From positions 186,001 to 250,000 of the forward strand of contig JAPDRN010000017.1 of the NCBI GenBank assembly GCA_030247855.1: a DNA stretch of 64,000 nt, read 5' to 3'. The stretch's first letter is position 1, and each line of letters starts with the position of its first letter. The translations under genes and the position numbers were made by a program. Positions 25,718 to 38,379 of the stretch are shown in pieces. The notes below the pieces were generated by a model. The model was not told the origin of the DNA and searched no databases. It saw nothing but the letters and a program-made list of their open reading frames with translations. This stretch comes from Knufia peltigerae. Taxonomy: Eukaryota; Ascomycota; Eurotiomycetes; Chaetothyriales; Trichomeriaceae.

Positions 25718-28700
25718 TTATTCTTCAGTCAAAGAATCGTCTCCCACTTCTCGCCATTCCCTCGATTGGTCCGTCAACCGTTTGACTCCAGGGAGACGAT
25801 CGGCCCATATCGACTCTGACGCGGATCGGAATGTGTAGGCTCGTTGAGAGGATATGACACCGATGGCTTGAAGGACTGCTTTGCGAGAATCGCGAGAGAA
25901 CACGGCGGGGTGGTTGATCCATTCCAAGCTGGATTCGATGTCGGCGTCCAGGGCATTCATCGTGGCGAGATCGATACCCGTCGTGCGAGGGATGGGCGTG
26001 CTCGAATCCGAGTGGGGACTGTGATCCCGCATGCCGCCCATACCCATGCCTCCTTCCGACGACTCGCTTCTCGGACTCGACGCCGCCTTGGCCGATGTTG
26101 GTGAGTGCCTCTTATTCATCGGAGGAGGAGCACCGGGCGGGAGCGGTGGGAGGCCACCCTTGCCTAGTCCCTTGAGAATCGTCCTCGTCTCGTTGAGCAA
26201 ATGATGTGCCCGTTCGTGTTGACCCCGTGCCACCAGCGTCAGTGCACGGCTGAGCATGTCAGAAGTGAGCAACTCCATGCGTCGTTGCACGATCATCGGG
26301 TGAGGCGGGATGGGAGGGGACGAGGGTCGTCCACTACTCGAGCGGGACCGTGGGTGCGCAGGTAACATGGTGATCGCAAGCAGCGACGGCCGTGGCAGCT
26401 GCATAATCGAGCCCTCTTTCAAGAGATCCCCATACGACAGGTCGGCCTGCAGAAGGGGTACCTCTTCTACACTTTGCACTCTTTGGTCTTCAGTGTCCAG
26501 TGACCCTCCCAGAGCTTCGAGCCCAGACACGATCGACTCCCACGGGTCTTGAGGTGCGGGCTCTTGTGACGAAATGTCAGGGTCGATGGCCAACTGTACC
26601 AGGATATCCCGTTTGTCGCCAAAGTGTAGATCCCCCAGCGTGGCCTCAGCGTCTCTTCCCGTGGATCTTTTGGTCGTTTGTAGAGCACCGTTGATTTTTA
26701 CAAATTTACCTGGAGATCCTTCCGGTAACTTGAGCTTCAGCTTTACGTTCTGGTGCGACATGGACTGGAGTGCACCGAGGACACCGGCAGCACATTCACG
26801 CAGCATCATCCAGTCCTTAACATAGAGGTATGACGCCTTTGTCCGAGTGGAAAGCTCAATCATGCTCTCGGGTTTGTGGGTGAGACCTAGACCGAACGAG
26901 TAGATGCCGACCCTGCTTCACATTAGCAACTACGAAAGACAAGTCATGGAGAAAGAGAAAACTCACTTGGCAGCTTCCGCCCTCTGAACCACGAAGTCGA
27001 CACTGTCACTATCCGAGCTTGTAGAGTCACTGATCAAGAGGATGGTCGAAATCGGATTTGCAGCCTTTCGTGCCATCAGAAGGTCCATGGCCACATTAGC
27101 GCCTTCAACCACATCGGCTCGCAGACTCTTCTGACCAACGGGACGTATCGAGTTGAGGACTTTGTTCCAGCCTTGCCAGGTCTTCGTGGTCATGCCAACC
27201 ACGGGAACACCGCCACCACTGGAGCCAAAGGTGACCAAGCCCATCCGATCACGCTCGCCGAGATTGGAAACCAAAAACCGGAGGGTGTCTTTGAGCAGCG
27301 ATATCTTCAGACCCTGCATCGAAGAAGATACCGGAATCACAACTACGACATCGATAGGAACGTGCAATGAAGGAGGAATCTTTCGATCCACAAGTGGCCT
27401 TTGCATCGAGTACTCAGTAGCTGCGGTCGTGGCAGACTTTGGTCCTCCATATGATGAGGCCACGGAAGGTACTCGCCGAACTGTTCGATTCTGTCGTCCG
27501 TATTCATCGTCGTCGGTACCGGAGGTATCTTGCTCATAGTCTTGTTGGTATTGTGACAAGCTGTCTGACGAGTTCAGATCTCGGAGAGCCTTTTGCCATA
27601 ATTCGAGCTTTTCTCTCTCCTGGAATAGCAGGTGGAAAGTCGGTAGTTCTGCCACTGAGAGGTTCAAAGTGAGAATGTTTTCGTCGAGAGACGCATGTAC
27701 CTGCTTCAGATGCCTCTTGATCAAGATGGATCCTTTCAGCGTGCACCGTGTCAACTTCCGCCCCGATTGGAGTATGATTGGCGGATGAGAATTCTTCTTC
27801 TCCTTGACACAGATCAGCATCTCACCGAACAGATAGCATTCAAGCTCCTGCCAGGAATGCCGATCTTTTCCAACCCTCACGACTCCATGCAGACGGAGAT
27901 TTCCAAACCGCTGAAATTCCAGTCCATGCCAATTATCAACTCGGATCCGGAGTTCTTCTGTCTTCTCCTCTAGAACTTCTGGAGACTCGTAGGCAAGGTG
28001 GCTAGGTGTAAGGTCAGGTCTCGCCCTGCCTGGCATGCCAATCCCGGAATCTGTAGGAAGAGGAGGGACAGGTGGTGTTTGTGGATCCTCAAGTTGTGGT
28101 GGCCATTTAAAGTCTGGGACTTCAATTGTTACAAGACAGGTCAGGCTCTGCTGCTGTCTGGACCTGGTCAATGTAGGATATTCGCTACGCACAGTAACAA
28201 TTGGTGAGGGTATGGTCTGTTTGGCGTCTTTTAGCTGCGAGCCAGAGACGGTGGTCTCCATGGCATGAAGATCGTAATCGTGCTTGCGTGAATGGCTCAG
28301 ATGATCGTTGGCGTAGTCCGTCGATGAAGTGTTACCGCCGCTGTCATTACGCGTATGGCTAGTATTCTTGGTCATAGTAGATGGTGCTTGGAGGGGACGT
28401 CCTTGACCGTTGGTGACCGCTTGTCCAATTCCCAAGCGCTCAATTCGCATCCTCTGACTGTCTCGACTGTCTCGATTTGAGTTCTCGCGGCTATGTCGAG
28501 TGGACAAGTCGCGGGTGGATAGTTCTCGAGGGGATATATCTCGAGTACTATAGCCGTCCTCCTGGCCTTGGCTTGTATGCCGGTCCCATGGCATCGGAGT
28601 ATTCTGTGAGCTTCTGGGAGAGGCCACATCCTTCTGCGCAACTGCTCGTACCATGTTGCTCAACTTGCCTGTGGTTGTTGTTAGTGGTGTCTTCCAATAC

Positions 28701-29439
28701 GGCTACGGGAGAACTCACTGAGATCCAAAATGCTTCCCCCACGAAACGAATCCAAACCCAGCGGTGCGTCGCATGCCGGGCAGTACTGAGCGTCCGAGTC
28801 CTTGATGTACTCATAAAAGCACGCCTCGTGGGCTACATGGCCACATGAGAACTGCAATACCCTCTCCCCTCTTAGTGTATGTTCCAATAACTCTTCACAG
28901 GCCGCGCATTCTCCGCCGACAAACGTCCTCTCTCTTCTCGACCGTGCGCGATCTGATTCGAACATGCCAGCCATAGGAAAGCCCGCACCGGGAACGCTCA
29001 CGGCAGGCGAGGCCGGAGTCCGTCGGTCTTTGGTGCGCGGGCGACTCTCGTTGGGGGTATGCGGCCTCCCCAAAGTGCCGGACGAGATGCTCGACTGTTT
29101 GAAATTGCTATTGAGGGTCGCACCGCTCAGCGAAGAGCCTGTGCGAGGAGGGTAGCCGTCAAAACGGGATCGCGGATAGTGTTGGTAGTTGTGGCTGTCT
29201 GCGACATAGAAAAACATGTGTCAGTAAAGGGTCTCGGTCAATCCGAGACAGTCAAGGCTCGGACCACGGGCTTTGTCTGGGAGGTCCTTACACTGCTGCA
29301 CCGTCCTTGAACTCTTTGTACTGGATCGCGACCTTGAGTCAGGGCGGCTGAGGAGTCCGAGATCGTAGAGGTTTTGAGTCGTCGCGCTGTGCACGCTGCT
29401 CACCTCGAGGCTGGAGAGTGATCGGTCGTGTTTGTTCAT
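25718..29439 (-). CDS. RING-finger plus von Willebrand A domain protein, probable E3 ligase
   Basis: Four exons: 29439-29292, 29198-28719, 28668-26967 and 26912-25718. Introns are 93, 50 and 54 bp, all GT-AG, and the phases match at each junction, giving 1174 residues. Seen: a Ser/Arg-rich N-terminus; a RING-type zinc finger at residues 147-192 (CAACEELL...FSCGHVAHEACF...CPAC); a low-complexity Ser/Arg stretch; a PH-like middle part (WHGLEFQRFGNLRLHGVV...WQELECYLF...FQEREKLELWQKAL); then a VWA domain from about residue 645 (PIDVVVVIPVSSSM...DRMGLVTFGSSGG...STILLISDST) continuing into exon 4. The organisation recalls RING-VWA ubiquitin ligases. The first MIDAS position is Pro655 instead of Asp. 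The open frame extends to a TTG at 29445; ATG 29439 is the likely start. Confidence 0.87.
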
Positions 29440-32400
29440 GGACAAGACGGCCCCAACTGGCAGTATCCCTTGGTTAGGTGCAGTAGCGTCGCAGAGTAAT
29501 CTTGTAAATCATGAGAATGGAGGGTTCAGGGAAGTATGCTGAGATGCCAGGCCTCGGGAGCCACGTGGAGACGCTTTCCGTTCTTGTTTCCTTCAGTGGG
29601 TTCTCCGGGAACGGGGGGACATGAGAAGTTCAAGTCAGAAGGGCTTGCGTTGCAATTAAAAAAAAGTGAACCTGGATACTCCTGGCAGCTACGTAGCAGC
29701 AGAAGCAGGGAGCAGTAGTGGTAGCAACGATGCTTCTCTTAGGATTTAGGACAAGCACTGTCTCGCGGGTCGCAAGCCTGGTAAAGAGACGGTGCTGCCT
29801 CTGTGTGGGTTCGTTGCTTTCTCAGACAAGTTCAAGTTCAGGTTCCCAGTGGGGACGTTTTGATGAATCTTTTTCAGACCAGCGAGGGACGATCCCATTC
29901 AGACCGGCGTCGCGGTGGGTTCATGGCATGGCGCAACGACAGCCTGGAGGGGGAGGGGACAGGAACCACAGGCATGACTGACGGCTCGCCTCTTTGGCTG
30001 CCGCTGATTGCTGGAAGCAATGTACCTAGGCCTCGGCCAGGAGTAGCCTTTGGAGCATGCAGTAGTGGATCAGAATAACCTTCGTCGGGCAAAAAGAATG
30101 GCACTTTGGCAGTTCAAGGACCAGGGTACTGTATGGTGTTGCACCCGCTGCTTGGAGCCTTGCCCCTGATGGAAAGGCTCAGAGCCGGCCTGGTTGGGGG
30201 CCCGCAATAAGGACACTAGACGGAAAGGCCAAAAGAAGGGATCCCCTCCCGATGTTGCTCTGTGGTCTGGGTCCGGGCATCAATAGAGTACATGATCAGC
30301 GAATGTGGCGGGCTGCCGTGAACGCGGTGTTCTTTGCTGCTGCATGAAGCATTTTAATATGTATATGTATGTATCGTATCTTGTTCACCAAAATGGTTAG
30401 GAACAGTGCCTACGGAGTAGTCGAGATGGGTTCCTCTCCGGTGAGTCTGTGGTTAGAACGGTGGGACACGGCCTGTCAACCTCGTGCTTTTCGAAGTGTC
30501 CACCTGCAAAGAAGGCACTAGAGACTGTCTTCGATCCTCCTTTCTCTTTCCAATGACTAACCCAGCTGCATGTGAGCGAAGCTGGAGGAGAGCCCGTTCT
30601 CTGTATGCTCGGTGGCTACGTCAGTTTCATGGCGACAGAAAGCTTGCAAGCAGTATCAGCTGGCAGTGTCTACCGAGTGCTTTGTCTACCTTCAACGTCT
30701 ACGCGATGGTTGGCCTCGTCTCCTGGGATGTGACTGCTGTGGCTTCCGGGGAAGTCAGCATCACAGAGCGCCATGTAAGGATACCCAGTCGTCAGGCTTG
30801 AACAGGCTTCCGGACAATTATTGTCAACGGGATTCCATGGATCAGAGCTTCGATCCGTGCAAGGATCCTCACTCCACCGCTGCACGCCGAATTAGCACTT
30901 CTAGGCTAAAAATACAGAGTGCATCACAAGTCATCACATCCTGTTGCAAGAGCCGGGCAGGTTGTAGTTTCGTGCGAAAGCACGCTATCATTGTGGTTCT
31001 GAAGACACGTACTCCGTACAAATCGCCAATATCCTGGCTGCTATGGGTGAATCCGGTGGTCTGAAGTCTCAACAGTTCACCGTCGGCGCAATCAAGGAAC
31101 GTTAAAAGACCCTGGATAGTCACTTCTGCCGATACAGGCAGGGTTGCAGGACTCGTCATTTTCACTGCAGCATGCCTGACGAGTTTGGACAATTCGAGCA
31201 TCCCCGTTGCCAGCATTATCGGCGCCTCATTTTAAGCCAAATACCGTCATGCTCTAGGTCGATCCTTGACCCGAACTTGAGGTCCAGGCACCCATTGAAG
31301 GCTTCCGTAGTTCTGGGCTGTGCGTTGGAAAGAACCTTGTCCAAGGACGACAGCCATGACCCCGGCACGAGACGACTTCCGTGCATCAGTGCGTGATGAA
31401 AATCACACAAACCAGGATATACCCGACGTGTCCATCGTATCCGGGAGAACGTTGACGTGACAAAAGTCGCAGATGAAGCCCCTTGGAGCTCCTGCCCAAC
31501 CGGAAATTTTCCCGTGGTGATCTGAATGGCTCGCATGTCCATCTGTTTCAACGTCGCTGCTGGCGAACAGAGCTCGCTTGCCAGGGTTGTGCACTGGCCA
31601 TGTAGAGTTAGTCACATACAGTGTGCCCAGAAGCAAGAAATCCAGAGGTCGTCGTTTCGACTTGCCTTAGTGTGCCATCCTCGGTAAGTATACGGAGTAG
31701 ATGCAGGCTGCACTCGGTAGACAGAGAAAAAGGAAAAAATACCTGCTCACGCAACCTTCTGTACGGTAAGTGTAATTGCGAACGAGAAGTCTAGACCTCA
31801 AAGCCACCCTATATGGACATACTTTCACGCCTGTCAACTGTCAGGAGGAGGAGTCTACCCGAATGGCCCATCGCAGCTAGATTCCAGTGACAGGAACAAG
31901 GAAGATTCCGTGACCACTTCTGACAGCCAGGGACGGGGCCAGAGGCTCGTTCACGTCGCTGTCAATGCATCCTTAGTGTAACGTCTAAGGCTTCTGTAGA
32001 CCTTGTGTTCGGTTCCCCGTCTGTGGCTTGGTTCAACTGGCTCGGTCCAGTGGCACGGCACACGGACGGGGAACTCGTGGTGCAAACATGACAGGTACCC
32101 ATCCGGGTTTTTGTTACGGTTCGAGACCGCTAGCAGGTCATGCCTCCCAAGTTTGCTGAGGCGCTACAAGTCTCAGAGTTCACAAACCCCTGTGGCAGTT
32201 CGTCGGAACTGTTTCAGAGTCTATAGGCGATTTGGGCGAGTACAACAGACACAAGTCCTGGAACAAATGACAGCTGTGTCCGTGACGAGATTAGAACACC
32301 TGTTCTCTGCTTATGTATAGAGTGTGTAGAGATATTGAAACATCGAGTCCGGTCTGGTCCGTATGAAGCAAAATGTGCTTTGACCACATGCGTTCCAAGT

Positions 32401-35185
32401 GATAAGCGAGGTTGGTAGGCTTGAGGATTTTTTCACCTTCTCCGGCCCCCATAGGGACAATGAGCAGCTGCATGTCCTACGGCAAAAGACCCTACTGGCG
32501 TGGTCAACGGCTTGCAGGGTTGAGCCAGTAGACAAGTCGTCTGCACGAACCCACCTACAAGATGCATGCATTGCAGCCACCTGCAATACGGAGTATATCA
32601 GCCACCATGCCGGCATTTGCATGTTTCCAGAACGAGTCTGACTGAGCTCTCACACACAAGTGAAATTGAGATAAGTCACGGTATTAGCAATATTCGGATG
32701 ATGCAGTGACACATCGTGTCTCTTCCTCTTGATGAATACCCTTTGTCACGAATTTCGCCATGGAGAAGCCTGACTCGCAGACAGCGTGGTCAATGTGCAT
32801 ATGCGGATCTTGGAAGAACGGTTCCTGCATCATCGGAAGCCTTTGTTTTAGTCTCGCTCGTGGCTTCTCAGCTAGGCGCACTGGGCGACCAAGTCAGAGC
32901 AGGTCGCATCGAGCCGTCAGAACCAACAGGGGATTGTCGATTGCTGATTTCCCGCGTGGTGTCCTGAAATGCAGCAGCATTCCTTCGGGTTGGTCGGAAC
33001 TTCCTAGTCCCATCGCAAGCAGTAATACTATTACGTTCTGGCGGATCGAAGGACACGGCACTCCTCAGCTGCAAGAGGCATACGATGAATTCCACCTTTT
33101 CCACTCAATTGATATTTTCTCAGACCGACAGCCGTCCTATCATCCAATGTCGCGGTGTTTACCGAAAAGTTTAGACGCGTTGTACGTCAAGGTGCAGTGA
33201 TCGACACTGAATAAGGGACCCAATGCAACGGAATGCAGATTTCGATGCTGTGGCTTGCGTGATTCTACGTGAAGTGTGACTGTACCAGTCCTTGATCCAA
33301 CTCGGGTTCCTGGGGTCATGCACGCAGTGACGATTACTCCGTAGACCATGTGCTTTCTGTAGATGACCAAGTCGTCGCAGTCTCTGACGCAATGACGGGC
33401 CATACAGCTTGTAGTTTTGAGCGATCACTCTTACGAGTATGGAATACGGAGTAGAAGCCTCGACTTCGATCCATTGTCACTTGCTGCCCCTATCGGAGCT
33501 CAGTCTTGCCCAAGCGACATGAAACCACAAGGCTATATCACAGAAAAGCACGGACTCATCACAGCCATGGTATTAAAGAGCGGTGTGACCCAACTCCAGG
33601 CTCGAACATTGGTTTGTTGTCATTTGGGCCCCGAGGTAGTAGGAGGACCTTAGCAGGGTAGCTAGGGGGTAATAGGGAGTAGTAAGCTCCTGTTGTAGGA
33701 CCCCTGAGAGAGAGACCAGGACTCTTGCCTACAGAACGAGTCCCTGGAAACCACATACTCCGTAGTCGTACTGATGATCAACAGAGGCGCAACACTATGG
33801 AGTGAGGCTTTGGCAGTGGTATCGTATAGATTTGTACTGGACTTGCTATTCTCGCTTGCCCGTGCATTTGCGTCGCATAGCGCTAGAAGCCGGGGAAACT
33901 CAGTAGTGCCTCGTGGCTCTCGTGGCACGAAAATCATTACTGTAAATATGACTTGGGGAGTGACTCTGGCTTACTGCCATGCAGCTAGCCACTGATGCCG
34001 TCTGATGCAACTGGCGCACACCACTGTTCACCGTCGTCCAAAGGAAGACTCTGGCGCACATGCCCGTCTCCTTGAGCATTTTAGATGAACCGCTCGAACT
34101 AGAATGGAGGTCTCTGGACTAGTCCTGCAGCACAAGTCTCCCCATGCGGACGCTACCACGACCTTTCTTTTCTCTCAGACCACGGGAAGAAAATAACCCG
34201 GACGATTCTGCAAGCTTGTGGCGCGAATCGCACAGGATTTCCTGCTTCGGACGGGAAACACCGACAGTATGTCCTTCCAGTTGGTCGCTCCCGATTCCGA
34301 GTGAGGCTTCAAGGAGAATGCAAGCCAATACGCACCCACAAATATCGAGGGCGATCATCTGGCAGAGCTTCCATCCCCACTAGCTGCAAGCGGCAGCTGC
34401 GTGAGACATTGGCTTACTACGAAGCACGGGTATGCAGGATAGACGCTCGTCTTGTCATTCGCCCTTTGCATCTCCCATCGACTGCCTCTTTGCTCTGGTG
34501 ATCGCCGTCAACAGCCGGAGGGATCAGCAGGAGAGGAGAATAGACTGCCGAGACCATAATTTGGCAAACTGCAAACTGGTTCACGTACAATCTCGGGTCG
34601 TAGAGCTAACGTTTACTCGCTTCCCCTGACTCAAAATCCAAAGGTCCGCATTTGATTGTCAGAGGGCCCGGCGATATTACGTCTTGCCTCGTGGCTGCAG
34701 GGGAACTTCACTGGTCTTGTCTATCATCTTGTAACCGACCTTCTACTCTCTTTTGGGATGATCGTCGCTGCGTCGAACTCTGCGCCGTCATGAATCACAA
34801 ACATCCACCTTCCTATCTCGCGCGCCTTTAATGGCCGTTTTGGGGTGCCTCAAACGTTGTAGCCGAGGTGACTAATGAGAAAGGCTTTGCACGCTGTTGT
34901 TGTTGCGAGAGTCGTCGAGTAGTCTGATATCCGTTTCCTCGATGCAGGACGGAGTCAATATTGTCGGTGGGCCGTGGATATCTCATCCTTAGTGCCTTCA
35001 TTGACATAGCAACGCCGCTCCGCTGCATGTGGAGGATATCAATATGTCTCTGTCCAGCGAGCAACACTTTCGCTTAGGGATCCTCACGTTGTACTTGTAG
35101 CTGTAGAGACTCTAGTACTCATCGTATCGAGTTTGCGGGGCAAGGGAACGGCCAGAAGGCTCAATGTGAAACTTAAGAGGTTGTC
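29440..35185. other. 5.7 kb region without a supported gene
   Basis: Scattered open frames of 60-150 codons occur on both strands, but none has a recognisable domain, coding-like composition over a useful length, or convincing splice partners. No long terminal repeats, transposase or reverse transcriptase motifs, or tRNA cloverleaf were seen. Base composition stays near even, so there is no strong RIP-type AT-richness. Seven exact copies of the TACGGAGTA nonamer lie between 30.4 and 33.8 kb. The region is upstream of the RING-VWA gene and downstream of the CLC gene, and may hold a long leader, an upstream intron or a non-coding transcript. Confidence 0.55.
30411..33764. repeat. Dispersed nonamer TACGGAGTA/TACTCCGTA, cluster 2 (7 exact copies)
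   Basis: Exact copies at 30411, 31010, 31691, 32587, 33335, 33445 and 33756 (first base of each), in both orientations. Spacing is irregular and the flanks are unrelated, so this is a dispersed word and not a tandem array. Confidence 0.8.
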
Positions 35186-37936
35186 CTATGTTGGCGCTAT
35201 CTGTTGCTCAAATCCCCCGTCCTCCTGTTGAAGAAGACCTCTGGCCTCGTCGCGACCGTCATCGTCATCAACGTCGCCTCGAAGTACTCCCGACCCCGCA
35301 ACAAACTCATCCCTTTTCCGCCTATCGTCAGTTGCGGATAAAATCCACCAAACATCTTTCTTGGTAAGAATGCCTCGGAAAGCCCCCTTATCGACAAAAA
35401 GAAGGTAGCGCAAGCCGAGATTCTGAAACATATGGACAGCCAGCTGCAGTGAGCTGTTCGCGTTCAGCGTGATCGGCGTCTGATCCATCCAAGGGCGCAG
35501 ATCTACCCCATGGCCGGAGATTACATCGGTGTGGTAATTGAAATAGCAAGGCGTCTGTAGAGTGACGGCTGGAGAGTTCCGCGCAGAGGCCGTGAAATTT
35601 GTGACACGATCCAATGCGAAAGTGAGCTCTGTGCGCGAGATATACCCAAGAAACGTATTCTCGCGGGGTGAATGTGATGGGCTTGAAGGCATATCAGCTG
35701 CATCAGCCGCCGAGTCTTTAAAGGCCACGACAGGGAATCCACGAAACGAAGTGTTGCGAAGAAGTTTTCGCAGTTTCTCGATAGAATATGCTTGGTTGCC
35801 GTTCAAGCAGGCCATATCTTCAACCCTCGTCATGATTCCTGACACCGAGACGTGGGGGATGGCCGCATCATCCTTGTTGTCTAGATAAGGATATTCATTG
35901 ATTTGAATCCAAGACTCATAGATGCCTCGGGTCGAGCATGCATCACCGATCCATTTGGCAAGCATGACGGCAATCATGATCGGTAATACATACGTGAGCG
36001 CACCGGTGAGCTCAAACACGATTGCAACAATTGACACAGTCATGCGTGTAACGCCAGCCAAAGCAGAGGCGGCACCGACAATGGCGTAAGTCCCTGGAAT
36101 CACACATGGAACATCAGGCTCACATGCTGCAAAAAGCAATGATGTCGAGAAGTGCTTGTGTATCAGTTCCATGACGACACCTACCGTCCTTCCATAGAGC
36201 GCACCAATCGCCAACGAGGGTAGTATGATTCCAGCTGGGATCTGTAGCCCAAATGTGATGCTAGCCAGTAAGAAACCCAGTACAGAGGCCGCAATCAAAA
36301 GCCACAGCATCGATAAGGCACCCGCAGTCGTGGCTTTGCATAGACCAAATATATCGTTGTTGCCAATGGTAGCGCATTCCGCGAAGAGATAATAGACTAG
36401 CTCTGACAGCTGGGCTCGCATGAAGGTGTTGGGGAAGTTGACAAGCGCTGAAACTGCGGCCACCACGAGAACCTCAAGAAGTGGTCTTTCTTTAAGGGGG
36501 TATTTCTGAGACTTCCTCATCCTCGAGACGAGCATATTGAGCTTGATGAACATGCCACCAAAAAGTCCGCCTGTAATACCTAGTAGAACGAATGGTACAA
36601 TCTCAAAGCTATGCCAAATTGTCGTATAAGTGACTTGGTAAAGGGCAATCTTCCCTGTGTGGAATGGGTTCAGGGCCTGTAACGTGACAGCTGCCACCAT
36701 GGCACAGACGAAAGACTGCCACATGGTCTTGTCGGGAAAGTAGTATGATAACTGCTCCAACGAGAAGAGCACTCCGCCGATTGGAGCACCAAAGGCGACA
36801 GATATGCCGCTGGCAGCTGCTGCAGACAGAACCTCGCGTTTGCGGGCCTCATTCTGGCTGAGGGCTGCGAAAGGCTTCATGATGATATTTGCACAACAGC
36901 AAGCAAGATGCACAAATGGTCCCTCCTTTCCAAGCCACATGCCTGACGAGACGGAAAGACACTAAACCATGTCAGCCAAAGAACAAGTAGGGAGGAACAT
37001 TGTCCGTTACCAGTCCGAGAGATTTTGCAAGCAATGTCCAGCCACCCAGGAAGCGTCTGATGACAAAGCCCCCAAGAACGGTCTTGATCTCGGGGATACC
37101 ACTGTGTCGAGCATAAATCGAATACTTTTGGACCAATACGCCAGCCGATACGGCAAAAAGGACCTAGATACAAGGTAAGCATTCTATATGCAAGCAAGGC
37201 TGGCCAGCATACTGCAAAGACAATGAAGAAGATATAGCTTATAAAATATTGCCCACCGGCTGGACCAACCCCTAACGCTGCAGGCCAAGGAGTCCAGTCT
37301 TGACACTGAGAGAGATCGTCATGTCCCCAACAGCAGAATTGTTTGTTCAAGTAGAACTGCCCTCCTCCACTGCCTTTCTTACAATATCCGGTCTTGATGT
37401 CGCTTAACCAGTCGGAGGCAATGTTGATGCCGGCGGCGACACAACCGACCGAGATCCCGGTTGCAACGAGAACCAGCCAGATCTGGCTGACTTCGAATAG
37501 TTGTCTCAATTGCCCTACCACGCCGGAATTGAGTGCTACCAGTCTCCTCAAACGCTGTCTCTCTTTCGTGTATTCATAAATCCAGTCGATTGCGGTCAAA
37601 TCATCATAACCAACTCTCCGTCCGGGCCCTTCCACGTACCAGTCCGAGGAGAGCTCCTCCTTCAGGCCATGGCCGTTGTTCCTTGATTGTGGTTGTCTGG
37701 CGTCGCTGGTCGGTAGACCGGCTTCAGCGCTTGGAGTGATCGAGGGAGAAGAGACAGGGTCGGGAGTGATCTGATGAGTGGACGAACTCGTTCCTAGATT
37801 CTGCTGCGGGCTGCTAGGCGCATATTAGTTCAATATCCCGCTCAGGAGTAACTTGAGCATACCTCAACGAGATATCGGCCCCCGCATCCGCAGACAAAAG
37901 TTGATGGTGTCCATCGTCAAAGTCAGAGGGTGCCAT
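35186..37936 (-). CDS. CLC-family chloride channel/transporter with two CBS domains
   Basis: Four exons: 37936-37863, 37813-37213, 37163-37011 and 36961-35186. The three introns are each 49 bp and all junctions are in phase, giving 867 residues. It is an intracellular-type CLC (ClC-3/Gef1-like), expected to move chloride in Golgi or endosomal/vacuolar membranes. Seen: the motif YDDLTAIDWIYEY before the membrane domain; HSGIPEIKTVLGGFVI; the selectivity/gating motif GKEGPF with gating Glu289; FGAPIGGVLFSLEQLSYYF; and two cytoplasmic CBS domains (VSGIMTRVEDMACL...FRGFPVVAF and ITLNANSSLQLAVHMF...LLFVDKGAFRGILTKKDVW). The conserved proton-pathway glutamate (second E of the family's LEE) is Gln346 here. 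The first acceptor is a TAGCAG tandem site, so one Ser may be variably included. Divergent from CCT8. Confidence 0.93.
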
Positions 37937-38379
37937 TATGATCAGGCGCAATCCCTTATTTGGCGGTCTTCAGGCACAGTTCATCCATCCCAATTGAGGA
38001 CCATTTTCTTGGTTATATGCGCATCATGAGCGCATAGCATCAGAGGTGGAAAGGGGCTTGTTTGATAGAATCGTAGGCACCTCGTGGCACCTTGGCGGTT
38101 CAACACTCTGAGGCCGTGTATGGAGTAGGTATCCGGCATAAGGGTATCCAGTAGAGTTGTTCTGTCCTCCAGTAAAGCGGCCGGCTTCTTGACAGTGCTT
38201 GATGCAGCGCTAACCGCTGAACTGTCAACTCTACTTATGCCGCTTTAGTGAGCTACTCCGCAGCCTTGCAGCCTTGCGTAGTATGTGTAGACTGCGGGCA
38301 AATCTCAAAATTATATTCTGGGCTTCTAGGACATACATCTCTTGTCCACCGAACATTCCTGATTTACACCACCACAATA
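37937..38379. promoter_or_regulatory. Divergent promoter between CLC and CCT8
   Basis: 443 bp separate the two start codons. It includes an ACTCCG variant of the window's nonamer near 38250. No core element could be assigned with confidence. Confidence 0.5.

Noticed and set aside
30869..31551. Two adjacent minus-strand open frames of about 110 codons
   Set aside because: They are in different frames, have no recognisable motif and no splice signals that join them.
32095..32140. tRNA B-box-like GGTTCGAGACC
   Set aside because: The flanking bases do not form the 5 bp T-stem, and no A-box or acceptor stem could be found at the right distance.
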